From NCBI GenBank assembly GCA_029565685.1, contig JAKQNR010000006.1:248001-312000 (forward strand): a stretch of 64,000 bases of DNA, read 5' to 3'. Numbering within the stretch: position 1 is the first letter of the stretch; each line of letters starts with the position of its first letter. Below the pieces are notes generated by a model. That model was not told the origin of the DNA. It saw nothing but the letters and a program-made list of their open reading frames with translations, and did no database searches. The stretch comes from a bacterium. Its GTDB lineage: Bacteria > Zhuqueibacterota > Zhuqueibacteria > Residuimicrobiales > Residuimicrobiaceae. The position numbers and the translations under genes were made by a program. Shown here one piece after another: positions 48,712 through 58,001 of this stretch.

Positions 48712-51270
48712 ATGTTCACCTTGCGCACCTTTAAAGTTGTCCCCTCCCTGCCTGCTGAGCTGGCCTGTTTGCGCGAGCTCGCCTATAACCTGTACTGGAC
48801 CTGGGATCATGATGTCCGTTCGCTGTTTCGCCGGCTCGATCGCGATCTGTGGGAAGAAACCAGACACAACCCCATTCTGCTGCTGGGCAGCATCGATCAG
48901 AAAAAGCTCGAGATCCGTGCAAGCGATGAGGGCTATCTCTCTCACCTGAACCGGGCCAAAGAGACTCTGCATTCCTATCTCACCCGTAAAACCTGGTTTC
49001 AGGAAAAACACAGCCAAGTCGCCGGCTTTCAGGTCGCTTACTTTTCCATGGAATACGGCATCACTGAGGGGTTGCCCACCTATTCCGGAGGCCTTGGAGT
49101 GCTTGCAGCAGATCATCTAAAGTCCGCCAGCGATCTCGGCATTCCCCTGGTTGCCGTAGGCCTGCTCTATCAGCAGGGATATTTCAATCAGTACCTGAGC
49201 AAAGATGGATGGCAGCAGGAGCTCTATCCGGACAACGACTTTTATAACATGCCGATCAGGCTGGTGCGTGATGATCAGGGCCAGATCCAGAAAATATCCG
49301 TTCCGATTCAGGACCGCGAAGTCAGAGCGCAAATCTGGCTGGCGCAGGTGGGCAGAGTGCCGCTCTATCTATTAGACACCAATCTGCCGGAGAACAGCGT
49401 TTCCGATCAGGATATCACAGACCAGCTGTATGGCGGCGACAACGATATGCGCATCAAACAAGAGATCGTACTCGGCATCGGCGGATTGCGTGCTTTGGAA
49501 AAATTGGGCATCCGCCCCAGTGTGTGCCACATGAACGAAGGCCACTCGGCCTTTATGGCGCTGGAGCGTGCGCGTACGCTGATGCAGGAAAGAGGCGTTA
49601 ACTTTGCCGAAGCGCAGGAGGCCACCCGTTCGAGCAATCTGTTCACCAGCCACACACCGGTGCCGGCCGGCATTGATGAATTCGATCCCGGACTGATCGA
49701 CAATTATCTCGGCGGCTATTTAAACGCCCTGCAGCTTAGCCGCCAGCAGATTCATCACCTGGGCGGAGTCGACCGGCCCGAGACCGGCGGCAAGTTCAAC
49801 ATGGCCATCTTTGCCATCAACATGTCCGGCGGCATCAACGGCGTCAGCCGTCTGCACGGCAAGGTGGCGCGCAGAATGTGGAACTATCTCTGGCCCGCAC
49901 TGCCGGAGGAGGAGGTGCCCATCGGTCATGTCACCAACGGCATCCACATTCCCACGTGGATATCCGAAGACATGGCTGAGCTGTACGACCGCTACCTCGG
50001 ACCGCGGTGGAAACAAGATCCGGCCAATGAAAAAGTGTGGCAGAGCGTTCAATCCATTCCCGTTGAAGAGTTGTGGCGCACCCATGAACGCCGGCGGGAA
50101 AGGCTGGTGGCCTTTGCGCGCCAACGGCTGGCTCAGCAATTGGAGAACGCAGGCGCCAATCCCGGAGAGATCGCCGCGGCTAAGGAGGTGCTGGATCCGG
50201 AGGCGCTCACCATCGGATTCGCCCGACGGTTTGCCGAATACAAGCGCGCCAAATTGCTCTTCTATGATCTGGAACGGATCAGTCGAATCGTCAACAATAA
50301 AGAACGGCCGGTTCAGATCATCATCGCCGGCAAATCACACCCGCGCGACAACAACGGCAAAGCCATCATCCGCGACATCATCAACATTCTGCGCCGAGAG
50401 GAGTTTCGCCATCGCGTGGTCTTTCTCGAAGACTATGACATGGAGGTCGCGTCCTACATGCTGCAGGGCGTGGACGTCTGGCTCAACACCCCCCGGCGTC
50501 CCCGGGAGGCCAGCGGCACCAGCGGCATGAAGGCCGGCGTCAACGGCGTCCTCAATTTGAGTGTGCTCGACGGATGGTGGGATGAAGCGTTCCGCAACAC
50601 CGTGGGGTGGTCGATCGGCCGCGGGGAAGAGTATCCTAACAGTGAACAGCAGGACAAGCACGAGGCGGAATCTCTCTACTATGTACTCGAGCATGATATC
50701 GTGCCGCTGTTTTATGCCGGCAACAACGGTCTGCCGCGTGAGTGGATCCGCATGATGAAATCGAGCATTCAGGCCAACAGCCCGCTCTTTAACACACATC
50801 GCATGGTGATCGACTATTTCACTCAGTACTATTCGCCGGCGTCGCAACGTTGCGCACACTTTACCGAAGGCAGCCTGCAGGCGGCTAAAACGCTGGCCAA
50901 ATGGAAAGAACGCATTCGGCAGCACTGGGAAAAAATCCGCATTCTCACTATCCAAGCGGAAAACGGCCGCGAACTCAAGGTGGGCGAAACCTATCCCATC
51001 AAAGCGCTGGTAGCCATCGACGGTTTGAAACCAGAGGAGTTGCGTGTGGAGGTGTACTATGGCCCCCTGGACGCAGATGGCCGTATTCTCCACGGTCAGT
51101 GTGTGAGCATGACGCAGGAAAAAAAGGAGGGCAACGGCCAGTATCTGTACAACGCGTCCATCCCATGCGATACGACCGGCCAACAAGGCTTTTCCATCCG
51201 CATCACTCCCACCCATCCGGACATGGCCTTCCAGCATGAGACCGGTTTAATCACCTGGTACCGTGAGTAA
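48712..51270 (+). CDS. glgP: Alpha-glucan (glycogen/starch) phosphorylase, GT35
   Basis: Releases glucose-1-phosphate from alpha-1,4-glucan, which is the substrate of the GlgC-family enzymes at the left end of the window. About 852 aa, starting MFTLRTFKVVPSLPAEL (48712); the track adds 38 codons from the leader. Order: DUF3417 N-terminal domain (LACLRELAYNLYWTWDHDV), VAYFSMEYGITEGLPTYSGG, CHMNEGHSAFMALE, TSHTPVPAGIDEF, and the PLP block with RPREASGTSGMKAGVNGVLN (Lys in GTSGMK). This is the archaeal/thermophile-type phosphorylase, smaller and less regulated than E. coli GlgP. A strong terminator follows at once. Confidence 0.94.
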   Translation: MFTLRTFKVVPSLPAELACLRELAYNLYWTWDHDVRSLFRRLDRDLWEETRHNPILLLGSIDQKKLEIRASDEGYLSHLNRAKETLHSYLTRKTWFQEKHSQVAGFQVAYFSMEYGITEGLPTYSGGLGVLAADHLKSASDLGIPLVAVGLLYQQGYFNQYLSKDGWQQELYPDNDFYNMPIRLVRDDQGQIQKISVPIQDREVRAQIWLAQVGRVPLYLLDTNLPENSVSDQDITDQLYGGDNDMRIKQEIVLGIGGLRALEKLGIRPSVCHMNEGHSAFMALERARTLMQERGVNFAEAQEATRSSNLFTSHTPVPAGIDEFDPGLIDNYLGGYLNALQLSRQQIHHLGGVDRPETGGKFNMAIFAINMSGGINGVSRLHGKVARRMWNYLWPALPEEEVPIGHVTNGIHIPTWISEDMAELYDRYLGPRWKQDPANEKVWQSVQSIPVEELWRTHERRRERLVAFARQRLAQQLENAGANPGEIAAAKEVLDPEALTIGFARRFAEYKRAKLLFYDLERISRIVNNKERPVQIIIAGKSHPRDNNGKAIIRDIINILRREEFRHRVVFLEDYDMEVASYMLQGVDVWLNTPRRPREASGTSGMKAGVNGVLNLSVLDGWWDEAFRNTVGWSIGRGEEYPNSEQQDKHEAESLYYVLEHDIVPLFYAGNNGLPREWIRMMKSSIQANSPLFNTHRMVIDYFTQYYSPASQRCAHFTEGSLQAAKTLAKWKERIRQHWEKIRILTIQAENGRELKVGETYPIKALVAIDGLKPEELRVEVYYGPLDADGRILHGQCVSMTQEKKEGNGQYLYNASIPCDTTGQQGFSIRITPTHPDMAFQHETGLITWYRE

Positions 51271-51278
51271 TTCAGAAA

Positions 51279-51310
51279 GGGGGTGCGGCCAGCGCACCCC
51301 CTTTTTTTTT
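51279..51310 (+). terminator. Rho-independent terminator of glgP
   Basis: 9-bp stem GGGGGTGCG/CGCACCCCC with a 5-base loop, followed by nine T. Eight bases past the glgP stop. Confidence 0.93.
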
Positions 51311-51606
51311 CTAAAAATCCTTGATTTTCTATTTTTAATTTCGTACATACTTGCGTCGGTTCAGCAACACACCAGCTGCTCCGATCCAGCATCGGCATCC
51401 TAGCCAGACATCGGGACGGGACGACGGGAGGCGGCACGCAAAAGCATCGCTTCAGAGTCTGTCCATCTTATCCATCATTGAAGTGAATCACATCCACCCA
51501 TCGCACCGTGTTGACAGGGGTTCTAACACCCGATCTCAACCACTGTTACGGCACTCTGGGGACAATCCCATCGAGCAGTCCAATCAAGGAAACCAGGAGT
51601 CCGCTC
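51311..51606 (+). other. Intergenic region before the small sorting-tail gene
   Basis: No gene seen. A weak promoter candidate is TTGATT (51321-51326), 17 bases, TACATA (51344-51349). A long leader of about 250 bases would follow. The 60 bases ahead of the start contain no other clear boxes. Confidence 0.35.
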
Positions 51607-52194
51607 ATGAAGGGACATGGCCGTATCTTTGCCGTGCTATGCTGTGCGCTCGCAACTCAAGTCGCCGTGTCAGGTGATTTATACTCCTCACAGGTCGTGT
51701 TGTCGAAAAAAAACCCTCGCGGGAGCTGCTCGCTTGGCCGGCAGGCGTCGATGGGCAGCTTTTTTCTCCCCTGGCTGGTCTATCAGGTAAAGAGCAAAAT
51801 CAACACGTCCGGTTCCGACTCATCGATCCCCATCGCAGCTGCGGGCATGGTGCATCCTCCAGCCGCGCACGCAACCCCAGCGCCGGCCTCGGCTCAGACC
51901 ACACCGGTTAGGGACCGCGAGCAGGCGTCCGGCAAACAGCTGCTCGTTCACAGCCACAGCGATCCGTTCCACAACAAAACCTATTGGTCCTGGTACCTCG
52001 GCCAGGAAGGCGTGGTGAGCATCACGGTGTTTGACGCAGTGGGAAAAAGGATCACCGGTCCGTTGCTCAAGCATAAATCGCCAGGACGTCATCATATCAT
52101 GTGGGATGCAGGGCAGTCGCCGAACGGCGTTTACATCTGTTTGATAGAGACCCAAGAAAAATCCGCTCTCATCAAATTCCCTCTTGTGCGCTAA
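51607..52194 (+). CDS. Small secreted protein with FlgD-like sorting tail
   Basis: About 195 aa. Start MKGHGRIFAVLCCALATQVA (51607), with AGGAG upstream; the track start lies in the leader. A signal peptide is followed by about 90 residues of low-complexity Ala/Pro/Ser-rich sequence (HPPAAHATPAPASAQTTP). The last 70 residues form a FlgD-like beta-sandwich (VVSITVFDAVGKRITGPLLK, HHIMWDAGQSPNGVYICLIE). The NFPNPF entry motif is missing, so the tail is atypical. The function is not known. Confidence 0.7.
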   Translation: MKGHGRIFAVLCCALATQVAVSGDLYSSQVVLSKKNPRGSCSLGRQASMGSFFLPWLVYQVKSKINTSGSDSSIPIAAAGMVHPPAAHATPAPASAQTTPVRDREQASGKQLLVHSHSDPFHNKTYWSWYLGQEGVVSITVFDAVGKRITGPLLKHKSPGRHHIMWDAGQSPNGVYICLIETQEKSALIKFPLVR

Positions 52195-52260
52195 GTTGCA
52201 GCGCGGCATTCACCGGCGTCGGCGCCTGTCGGCTTGGATGACAACCCCTCACACTCCGGC

Positions 52261-53028
52261 TCACCCGGTGATCGAATACCCGCCATCGATGACAATCGTC
52301 TGTCCCTGAATCTGTGCGCTCAATCCACTGCAGAGAAAAAGCACCGCATCCGCCACGTCCTCCGGCGTCGTCAACCGGCCTGTGGGCGTCCGCTCAGCGG
52401 AATGGTTGAGCAGCTGTTCCCGGTTGGGAAAGTGGCTCAAGGCATCGGTGTCGACCACACCGGCTGACACGGCGTTGACGCTGATTTTTTTCGGCGCCAG
52501 CTCCAGCGCCAGATGGCGGACGAGCGATTCCAGAGCGGCCTTGGAAGCGCCCACAGCCGCATAATTGGGAATGGCGCGCACGGAGCCAAGGCTGGAGACG
52601 GCGATGATATGACCGCCCCTTTCGCCCATCAACGGCACAGTGTGCTGGGTCAGCGGCAACAGTGTGCCGGCGTTGATATCCATGGTCCAGTGCCAATGTT
52701 TTTCAGTCAGCTCCAAGGCGGGCTTGAGAACGCCGGAGGCTGCATTGGAGACAAGAATGTCCAGCCGGCCATATTCCTTTTTGATTTCTTCGACCATCTC
52801 CTCGATGGCCTCATGCTCCCCCACATTGGCGCGGATGGCCAGGGCTTGCCGACCCAGGGCACGAATGGCGGCCACGGTCTCTTCAGCCGCGGTGCGCTGG
52901 CGCAGATAATTGATCGCCACGTTGGCGCCGGCTTGGGCCAACCGCAGAGCGATGGCGCGGCCGATGCCGCGCGAACCGCCAGTCACCAGCGCGACCTGGC
53001 CCTGTAAATTGATCTCAATGGACGACAT
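52261..53028 (-). CDS. fabL: SDR-family enoyl-ACP reductase III-like (FabL-like)
   Basis: A 255-aa short-chain dehydrogenase/reductase. NADPH-binding GGSRGIGRAIAL sits at residues about 18-29. The stretch SNAASGVLKPALELTEKHWHWTMDINAGT closely follows the FabL pattern, and GSVRAIPNYAAVGASKAALESLVRHLALELAP holds the catalytic Tyr-x-x-x-x-x-Lys region (Y and SKAALE). DTDALSHFPNREQLL and GQTIVIDGG are also FabL-like. It probably reduces trans-2-enoyl-ACP in fatty-acid elongation. Another SDR role cannot be excluded, but FabL is the best match by eye. Confidence 0.85.
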   Translation of the reverse strand: MSSIEINLQGQVALVTGGSRGIGRAIALRLAQAGANVAINYLRQRTAAEETVAAIRALGRQALAIRANVGEHEAIEEMVEEIKKEYGRLDILVSNAASGVLKPALELTEKHWHWTMDINAGTLLPLTQHTVPLMGERGGHIIAVSSLGSVRAIPNYAAVGASKAALESLVRHLALELAPKKISVNAVSAGVVDTDALSHFPNREQLLNHSAERTPTGRLTTPEDVADAVLFLCSGLSAQIQGQTIVIDGGYSITG

Positions 53029-53078
53029 GATTTTCTCCTACATAGAACGTCACTAATCGTTTCCTTCTCATAATAAAA

Positions 53079-55046
53079 CTATTCCAACAGCACCAGTTTT
53101 CTCATGCTCTCCCCAAAGGGTTCCTGCAATCGACAAAAATAGACGCCTCCGGCAACTCTGGTTCCGGACTGGTCTTTCCCATCCCAAGACAGCGTATAAA
53201 CGCCGGCGCTGTACCTGCCATCCGCCAGAATCGCCACGAGTTCGCCGCGGGAGTTGTAGATTCTGACGGATAGAGGAATGGTTGCGTGTACGTTCGCCAC
53301 CTGCAGCTGCCAATGCGTCCAACCATGCGTTTGCGGCAGGAAGGGATTCGGGAAATTGGCGGTGAGGCCGGTCTGGCCGGCGGCTAATCCGCTGGGCGCC
53401 ACCTGGCCGATGACTGTCATTTTTTTCAGCAGCCAGTGATCCGGATCCACCGCGACGGTGACCGGCGGCTCTGCGAAAGAGTAGACAAAGGTCTCAGCGG
53501 AGCGCTCCACCCACACGGTGTCGCGCAAAGCGCGATTGCGCAAGCGGATCTCCACCTCCACCGGCGCTTTGAGAAGACCAGCCCGTTGTCTCTGCTCGAT
53601 GGTGAGCTGCAGTTCATAAATCCGCGGACCCCTGGTTTCACATTTCCAAGTCGCGCTCCATTCGGGTATCTCGGGCCGATACACCCACTGGAGAAAAAAC
53701 CAATCCAGATCCCTCCCAGAGAGCTCAGCGACCACTTGTGCAAAATCAAGGGTGGTTGCATTCTTTACGCCATAGCGGCGTCCGTAAGTCTGTAGGACAT
53801 TGAAAAAAGAAGAGTCTCCAAGGAGAAAACGGAGCATATGCAGAATCCATGCGCCCTTTTCATACACCGTCGCACCCCAGAGAAAGGTGGGATCATAAAG
53901 ACTGAAGGCGCCCAGCCGATCCGCCTCCTGGAAATATTCAGCGGCAAAATGTTCCATCGTGGTTCGCAGGCCCTGGGCTCCGTGCAGATGTTCCTGCCAC
54001 AGAGCTTCGCAATAGGTGGCAAAACCTTCGTTCAACCAAATATCGCGCCAGTCTGCCGGCGTCACCCAATCTCCCCACCATTGGTGTCCCAGTTCATGGG
54101 CCACGATGTTCTCATACTCTCCACTGCCGGTGATCAGGTAGGTGGAAAAAGAGGTCAGAGTCTGATGTTCCATGGCGCCTCGCATGGGAACTTCTACCAT
54201 GCCGTAGGAATCAAACGGATAAGGGCCGAATTTTTCCTCAAAGAATGAAATCATCTCCCCGGTGCGCCGCCAATCCTTTTTCGCCATAGCTTCGTGCTCA
54301 GGCCGGGCGTAAAAATTCAAATCGATCGCATCGCCGTCCAGAGAGACCACCTGATCGTTAAAATAGACCAGGTCGCCGACGGTAAGAGCCATCAGGTAGG
54401 TGGACATGGGGCGAGCCTCACGCCAGTGCCAGGTCGCCACCGTATCCTGCTCGGTTTTTTTCAGCAGCTTTCCATTAGACAAGGCCAGCACAGAGCGAGG
54501 CGCCGTCATCTCCACAGACCAATAGGCTTTGTCAGCCGGTTCATCATGACACGGCAGCCAATAGCGTGTCATCGAAGGCGGAGTTGAATGAATGCCCTGA
54601 CCCACCGTGAACAAAAACTCATCCAGATAGAAAAAGCCGCCAAAACCATCGTTGCCGGGCCGTCCGCGATAAAACACCGTAAACCGCAGCGTATCGCCAG
54701 GCGCCAGACTGCTCTCCCCTTCGATCCAGAGCCGAGGAGATAAAACACGAAACCGCAGAGCATAGTCCCGACACGCCACCGAGTCCACTTGCAGACCGAC
54801 CAGATCAAGAAAAAACGTCGAAAGGAGTTGCGTCGGCGTCAAGGTGATCTCAACGTTGCCCTCCATCCACTGCCGCGGCGGCAGCAGCCGTAACCGGGCG
54901 TGATAGGCCAACACATCGATCGGATTGGCTTCGCTCACCGCACGAAACAGCGGCGGCGCCGTCGCGACCGAGCTCTCCTTGCCCTGCGCCCAGGAAAGGG
55001 ACGCGGTCAGCAGGAAAAAACAGAGATGCTCTATAGTCTGCTTCAG
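53079..55046 (-). CDS. Exported M1-family metallopeptidase with FlgD-like sorting tail (apparent CTG start)
   Basis: The first standard start (GTG 54938) would cut away the signal peptide. In the same frame upstream lies KQTIEHLCFFLLTASLSWAQ, a good signal, and no ATG, GTG or TTG. The frame opens at CTG 55044-55046, which overlaps the preceding gene's stop as CTGA. AAAAAGGA lies 9 bases ahead. I therefore take CTG as the likely start (655 aa). The M1 aminopeptidase core has GAMEHQTLTSF (exopeptidase loop), zinc motif HELGHQWWGD and ligand WLNEGFATYCE. The last 100 residues are a sorting tail (NFPNPFLPQ, VRIYNSRGELVAIL, VAGGVYFCRLQEPFGESM). It should be a surface peptidase. Confidence 0.85.
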   Translation of the reverse strand: MKQTIEHLCFFLLTASLSWAQGKESSVATAPPLFRAVSEANPIDVLAYHARLRLLPPRQWMEGNVEITLTPTQLLSTFFLDLVGLQVDSVACRDYALRFRVLSPRLWIEGESSLAPGDTLRFTVFYRGRPGNDGFGGFFYLDEFLFTVGQGIHSTPPSMTRYWLPCHDEPADKAYWSVEMTAPRSVLALSNGKLLKKTEQDTVATWHWREARPMSTYLMALTVGDLVYFNDQVVSLDGDAIDLNFYARPEHEAMAKKDWRRTGEMISFFEEKFGPYPFDSYGMVEVPMRGAMEHQTLTSFSTYLITGSGEYENIVAHELGHQWWGDWVTPADWRDIWLNEGFATYCEALWQEHLHGAQGLRTTMEHFAAEYFQEADRLGAFSLYDPTFLWGATVYEKGAWILHMLRFLLGDSSFFNVLQTYGRRYGVKNATTLDFAQVVAELSGRDLDWFFLQWVYRPEIPEWSATWKCETRGPRIYELQLTIEQRQRAGLLKAPVEVEIRLRNRALRDTVWVERSAETFVYSFAEPPVTVAVDPDHWLLKKMTVIGQVAPSGLAAGQTGLTANFPNPFLPQTHGWTHWQLQVANVHATIPLSVRIYNSRGELVAILADGRYSAGVYTLSWDGKDQSGTRVAGGVYFCRLQEPFGESMRKLVLLE

Positions 55047-55246
55047 AGCGCTTGATCCTTTTTAAACAGCAGCAGATAAACGCCCAGGCCCAGAATAAGA
55101 AACCATACCGCTACTGCAAACCATTTGATCGGACGATCCCAGAAAAACTCATATAGCAGTCCGGCGGTGCTGACCGCGGCATAGATGACGCCTCGTTTAG
55201 CGTACCCTCCCAGGCGCGCCGGCCGTTCACCTGTTTCCAAATCCAT
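55043..55246 (-). CDS. Small two-helix membrane protein
   Basis: 67 aa. The N-terminus is cytoplasmic-like and charged (MDLETGERPARLGGYAKR). Two hydrophobic helices follow (GVIYAAVSTAGLLYEFFW and WFAVAVWFLILGLGVYLLLF), then a KKDQAL tail. No family is recognised. Its stop overlaps the apparent CTG start of the M1 peptidase gene, so both are probably translated together. It may be an assembly or anchoring helper, but that is a guess from position only. Confidence 0.65.
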   Translation of the reverse strand: MDLETGERPARLGGYAKRGVIYAAVSTAGLLYEFFWDRPIKWFAVAVWFLILGLGVYLLLFKKDQAL

Positions 55247-55333
55247 GGCTCTTACCCTTGTTTTTACCGCCGGCCTCCCGCTCGTCGCCTGTCAGGGTGC
55301 GACGCAACAATGCCGGATCAATCCCCTTCAACA

Positions 55334-55864
55334 CTACCGGCCGCAGGTTTCTTCCCAGTGCCGCCGGATTTCATAGACCGCCACGCCGAACGCCACCGAT
55401 ACATTGAGCGAGTGCTTGACGCCGTACATGGGCAGTTCGACGGCGAGATCCGCCAGAGCCACCAGTTCCTCAGCCACACCCTGATATTCATGCCCTACGA
55501 TCAGGACCAGCGGAAAACGATAGGCGGCGCGGCGATAATCGACGCCGGCTGTGGTCTGTTCCAGCACGACGATCTGATGACCCTGGCGCTTGAGGTCGTG
55601 GACCAGACTGACGGGATCCTGGTGATAGGACCACGGCACGCTCTCTTCCGCGCCAAGGCTGGTTTTGCGGATTTCATCCCGCGGCGGAGTGCCGGAGATG
55701 CCGCACAGGTACAAATGCTCCACCGCCACCCCGTCCGCAGTGCGGAACACGGCGCCGACATTGTGCAAACTGCGGACATCGTCTAAAAGAACCGAAACCG
55801 GCAGGCGGCGACCACCGAGACTGAGCTTCTGCGCCTGCAATTCTGTAAAAGATAATTTCCGCAT
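55334..55864 (-). CDS. TrmH/SpoU-family RNA 2'-O-methyltransferase
   Basis: A 176-aa SPOUT methyltransferase using S-adenosylmethionine. Motif 1 VRSLHNVGAVFRTADG, motif 2 FPLVLIVGHEYQGVAEEL and motif 3 LPMYGVKHSLNVSVAFGVAVYE (trefoil knot) are all clear. There is no N-terminal substrate-binding domain, as in small TrmL-like members; whether the target is tRNA or rRNA is open. Its ATG lies 3 bases after the stop of the radical SAM gene. Confidence 0.92.
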   Translation of the reverse strand: MRKLSFTELQAQKLSLGGRRLPVSVLLDDVRSLHNVGAVFRTADGVAVEHLYLCGISGTPPRDEIRKTSLGAEESVPWSYHQDPVSLVHDLKRQGHQIVVLEQTTAGVDYRRAAYRFPLVLIVGHEYQGVAEELVALADLAVELPMYGVKHSLNVSVAFGVAVYEIRRHWEETCGR

Positions 55865-55867
55865 GAA

Positions 55868-57208
55868 TCACCCGTTGGTTGCAATGTATTTAAAGCTCTT
55901 CCGCTTTTCCAGATTACGGCGCCGGCAATAGGCGAAAAGCTCCACCAGCTGCTCGCGCGTCAAGTGTTCGGTTTCCACCGCAAAGGCCGAAGAGCGATAT
56001 AAACTCCACTGGCTTCGTATCGCCTCCGGAAGCGGCAAGCGACGATAGAGCGCACTGGCCGGCGGTATATAAAAAACCGAGGGACCGACCAGCACCTCCA
56101 GGCTGAGAAGATAATCAATGCTTTCCTTGACCTCGGAATAGGTCTGTTCCGGCAACCCGATGATCACATAAGCGGTGACGAAAAATCCCAGCCGCTGGGC
56201 TGCAGCCGTCAAGGCGGTAAAATCCACCTGTCCGGGCCGGTGATATTTTTTTTGCAGGCCCGCATCACCGGTGACATAGGACAGGTTGAGCTGCCGGAAT
56301 CCCGCTTTCTTCATCTCGAATAAAAGCTCTTCATCCAGGGTGGCATAGGACAGGCCGTTCATGGCGGTCAATTCACACTGCGCCAGCTCCGGATCATGCT
56401 GCACAGCGCGCAAAAACTCGACGAACCAGGAGCGGTCCCAGGACAGGTTATCATCCTCAAAGTTGAATACGCGCACCTTTTTGTGCACCAGGTTCCATCG
56501 CATCTCATCGATCACGGCCGCCACCGGGCGATAACGGATGCCGCGGTCGAACATAGCGTGCACACTGCAGAAATCGCAGCGAAAAGGGCAGCCGCGGCTG
56601 GCGACCAGGGACATGCCGTTCTTTTTGCCAAATCGGTATGCCCCCTCCGGCGCCAGAGCGTGAGCGGGCGTCAATTCGCGCCACTCAACCGCCTCCGCCG
56701 CGCCGTGACCGCTCTCCCGAAGAAACGCCGGCAACGCCGACTCTGCCGGCCCGGTCAACACCCGGTGCACAAACGGCAATCGTTCCTGAATCTCGGCGGA
56801 AAAAACAGTGGCGTGGTGCCCGCCGAGAATCACCGGCACACGCAGCTGCTTGTGCAGCAACCGAGCAAGACCGGCGGTTTGGTCGAAATAGGCGGTGAAT
56901 TGACTGGAGATCCCGATCAGATCCGGACGCCACGCTTGCACCCGGCGCAGAGTTTCGTCGTCTTCTGCGCCGAAACGATAATAGGCCTGAAAAAGATAGG
57001 GATTGTCGCGAAACAACAACTGCAGATACTGCAACTCGGGCGGCACGGGTTTTTTGTTCTGACGCCGGGGCGTCAGGCAGTCCAAAACCGCAACGGTGTG
57101 GCCAAACCGCTGCAGCACGGCGGCGGCATAGAGCAAACCCAACGGATAAAATCGTATCGGGGTTGAATAAAAATCTTCCAGTGGCGGTTGTATTAAAATA
57201 ATTCGCAT
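55868..57208 (-). CDS. B12-binding-domain/radical SAM protein
   Basis: About 446 aa. I start at MRIILIQPP (57208); the track begins at a TTG. The N-terminal cobalamin-binding-like Rossmann domain includes YPLGLLYAAAVLQRFGHTVAVLD and PVILGGHHATVFS. The radical SAM domain has the [4Fe-4S] motif SRGCPFRCDFC at about residue 205, FEDDNLSWDRSWF and YVIIGLPEQTYSEVKESIDYLL. Such proteins catalyse methylation or other radical chemistry on unknown substrates. No biosynthetic neighbours point to one here. It lies 3 bases upstream of the methyltransferase gene; the pair may be cotranscribed. Confidence 0.85.
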   Translation of the reverse strand: MRIILIQPPLEDFYSTPIRFYPLGLLYAAAVLQRFGHTVAVLDCLTPRRQNKKPVPPELQYLQLLFRDNPYLFQAYYRFGAEDDETLRRVQAWRPDLIGISSQFTAYFDQTAGLARLLHKQLRVPVILGGHHATVFSAEIQERLPFVHRVLTGPAESALPAFLRESGHGAAEAVEWRELTPAHALAPEGAYRFGKKNGMSLVASRGCPFRCDFCSVHAMFDRGIRYRPVAAVIDEMRWNLVHKKVRVFNFEDDNLSWDRSWFVEFLRAVQHDPELAQCELTAMNGLSYATLDEELLFEMKKAGFRQLNLSYVTGDAGLQKKYHRPGQVDFTALTAAAQRLGFFVTAYVIIGLPEQTYSEVKESIDYLLSLEVLVGPSVFYIPPASALYRRLPLPEAIRSQWSLYRSSAFAVETEHLTREQLVELFAYCRRRNLEKRKSFKYIATNG

Positions 57209-57429
57209 GAACAAATAGATAAAGGAATTTTTCTTTAGGATTATGATGTTATGGTAATTTGGATGAGGTGTTCGGGCACAACCTGCTCACCACCGCCATC
57301 CGGTCACATCAAAAAAGCGTCAAAACGCATCAATAGCTCAACACCTGCGACCGGCCAGCGGAATCACCTTCCATAACATATCAACTTTTACGGTTAATTA
57401 CCGCACTTTTAGGCCATAAAGGACCGGCA

Positions 57430-57960
57430 ATGAACATTCTGATCGCCTATGCAAGCGGGTTTGGGTCAACGAAGGAAATTGCGGAAAAAATCGGCCAGAT
57501 TCTCCAAGAACCCTCTGCTTTGCAGGTTACGCTTCAGACCATGGAGGCGGTTACGGACGCAAGCCCTTTTGACGCAATCATTCTGGGCAGTTCGATCCGC
57601 GCCGATCAACCCCTGGTCAGCATCATGGACTTTTTAGCGCAAAATCGAGCAACCCTCAGGCAGAAAAAGATCGCCGTTTTCCTGGTTTGCCTTACAGCAA
57701 ACTGCCAAGTCGGCCGTGAAAAGGTGCGTCAGGGATATATCTCCCAGATTTTTGAGAAATATCCGGACCTGAACATCATCAGTTCAGAATCTTTTGGCGG
57801 CAAAATAGACTTTGATAAACTGAATCCGGTGATGCAGATGCTGATGAAGCGGGTGCTGGAAAAAACCGGAATCCCCGCACAGGGCAGTGTGGATACGCGC
57901 GATTGGAACTTTATCTCCGGTTGGGCTCACGAATTGAAGGAAAAACTGCTGGCTGTTTGA
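57430..57960 (+). CDS. Flavodoxin-domain protein (HemG-like)
   Basis: A 176-aa FMN-binding flavodoxin-fold protein. The phosphate loop reads ASGFGSTKEIAEKIG (residues about 9-23), followed by DAIILGSSIRADQP and AVFLVCLTANC. The overall plan matches the menaquinone-dependent protoporphyrinogen oxidase HemG / flavodoxin_5 family. No other heme genes are near, so the redox role is uncertain. AAAGGA precedes the ATG. The 220 bases upstream are shared with the divergent radical SAM gene and have no clear boxes. Confidence 0.82.
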   Translation: MNILIAYASGFGSTKEIAEKIGQILQEPSALQVTLQTMEAVTDASPFDAIILGSSIRADQPLVSIMDFLAQNRATLRQKKIAVFLVCLTANCQVGREKVRQGYISQIFEKYPDLNIISSESFGGKIDFDKLNPVMQMLMKRVLEKTGIPAQGSVDTRDWNFISGWAHELKEKLLAV

Positions 57961-58001
57961 CTGAAAATCCCGGTTTGACAGCGGTCCATCCTTTCTCTCA
58001 T

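Noticed and set aside
53079-55046. Loss of function in the M1 peptidase because GAMEN reads GAMEH
   Set aside because: GAMEH-Q-T occurs in other exported M1 homologues, and the zinc site HELGH plus the distal Glu are intact.
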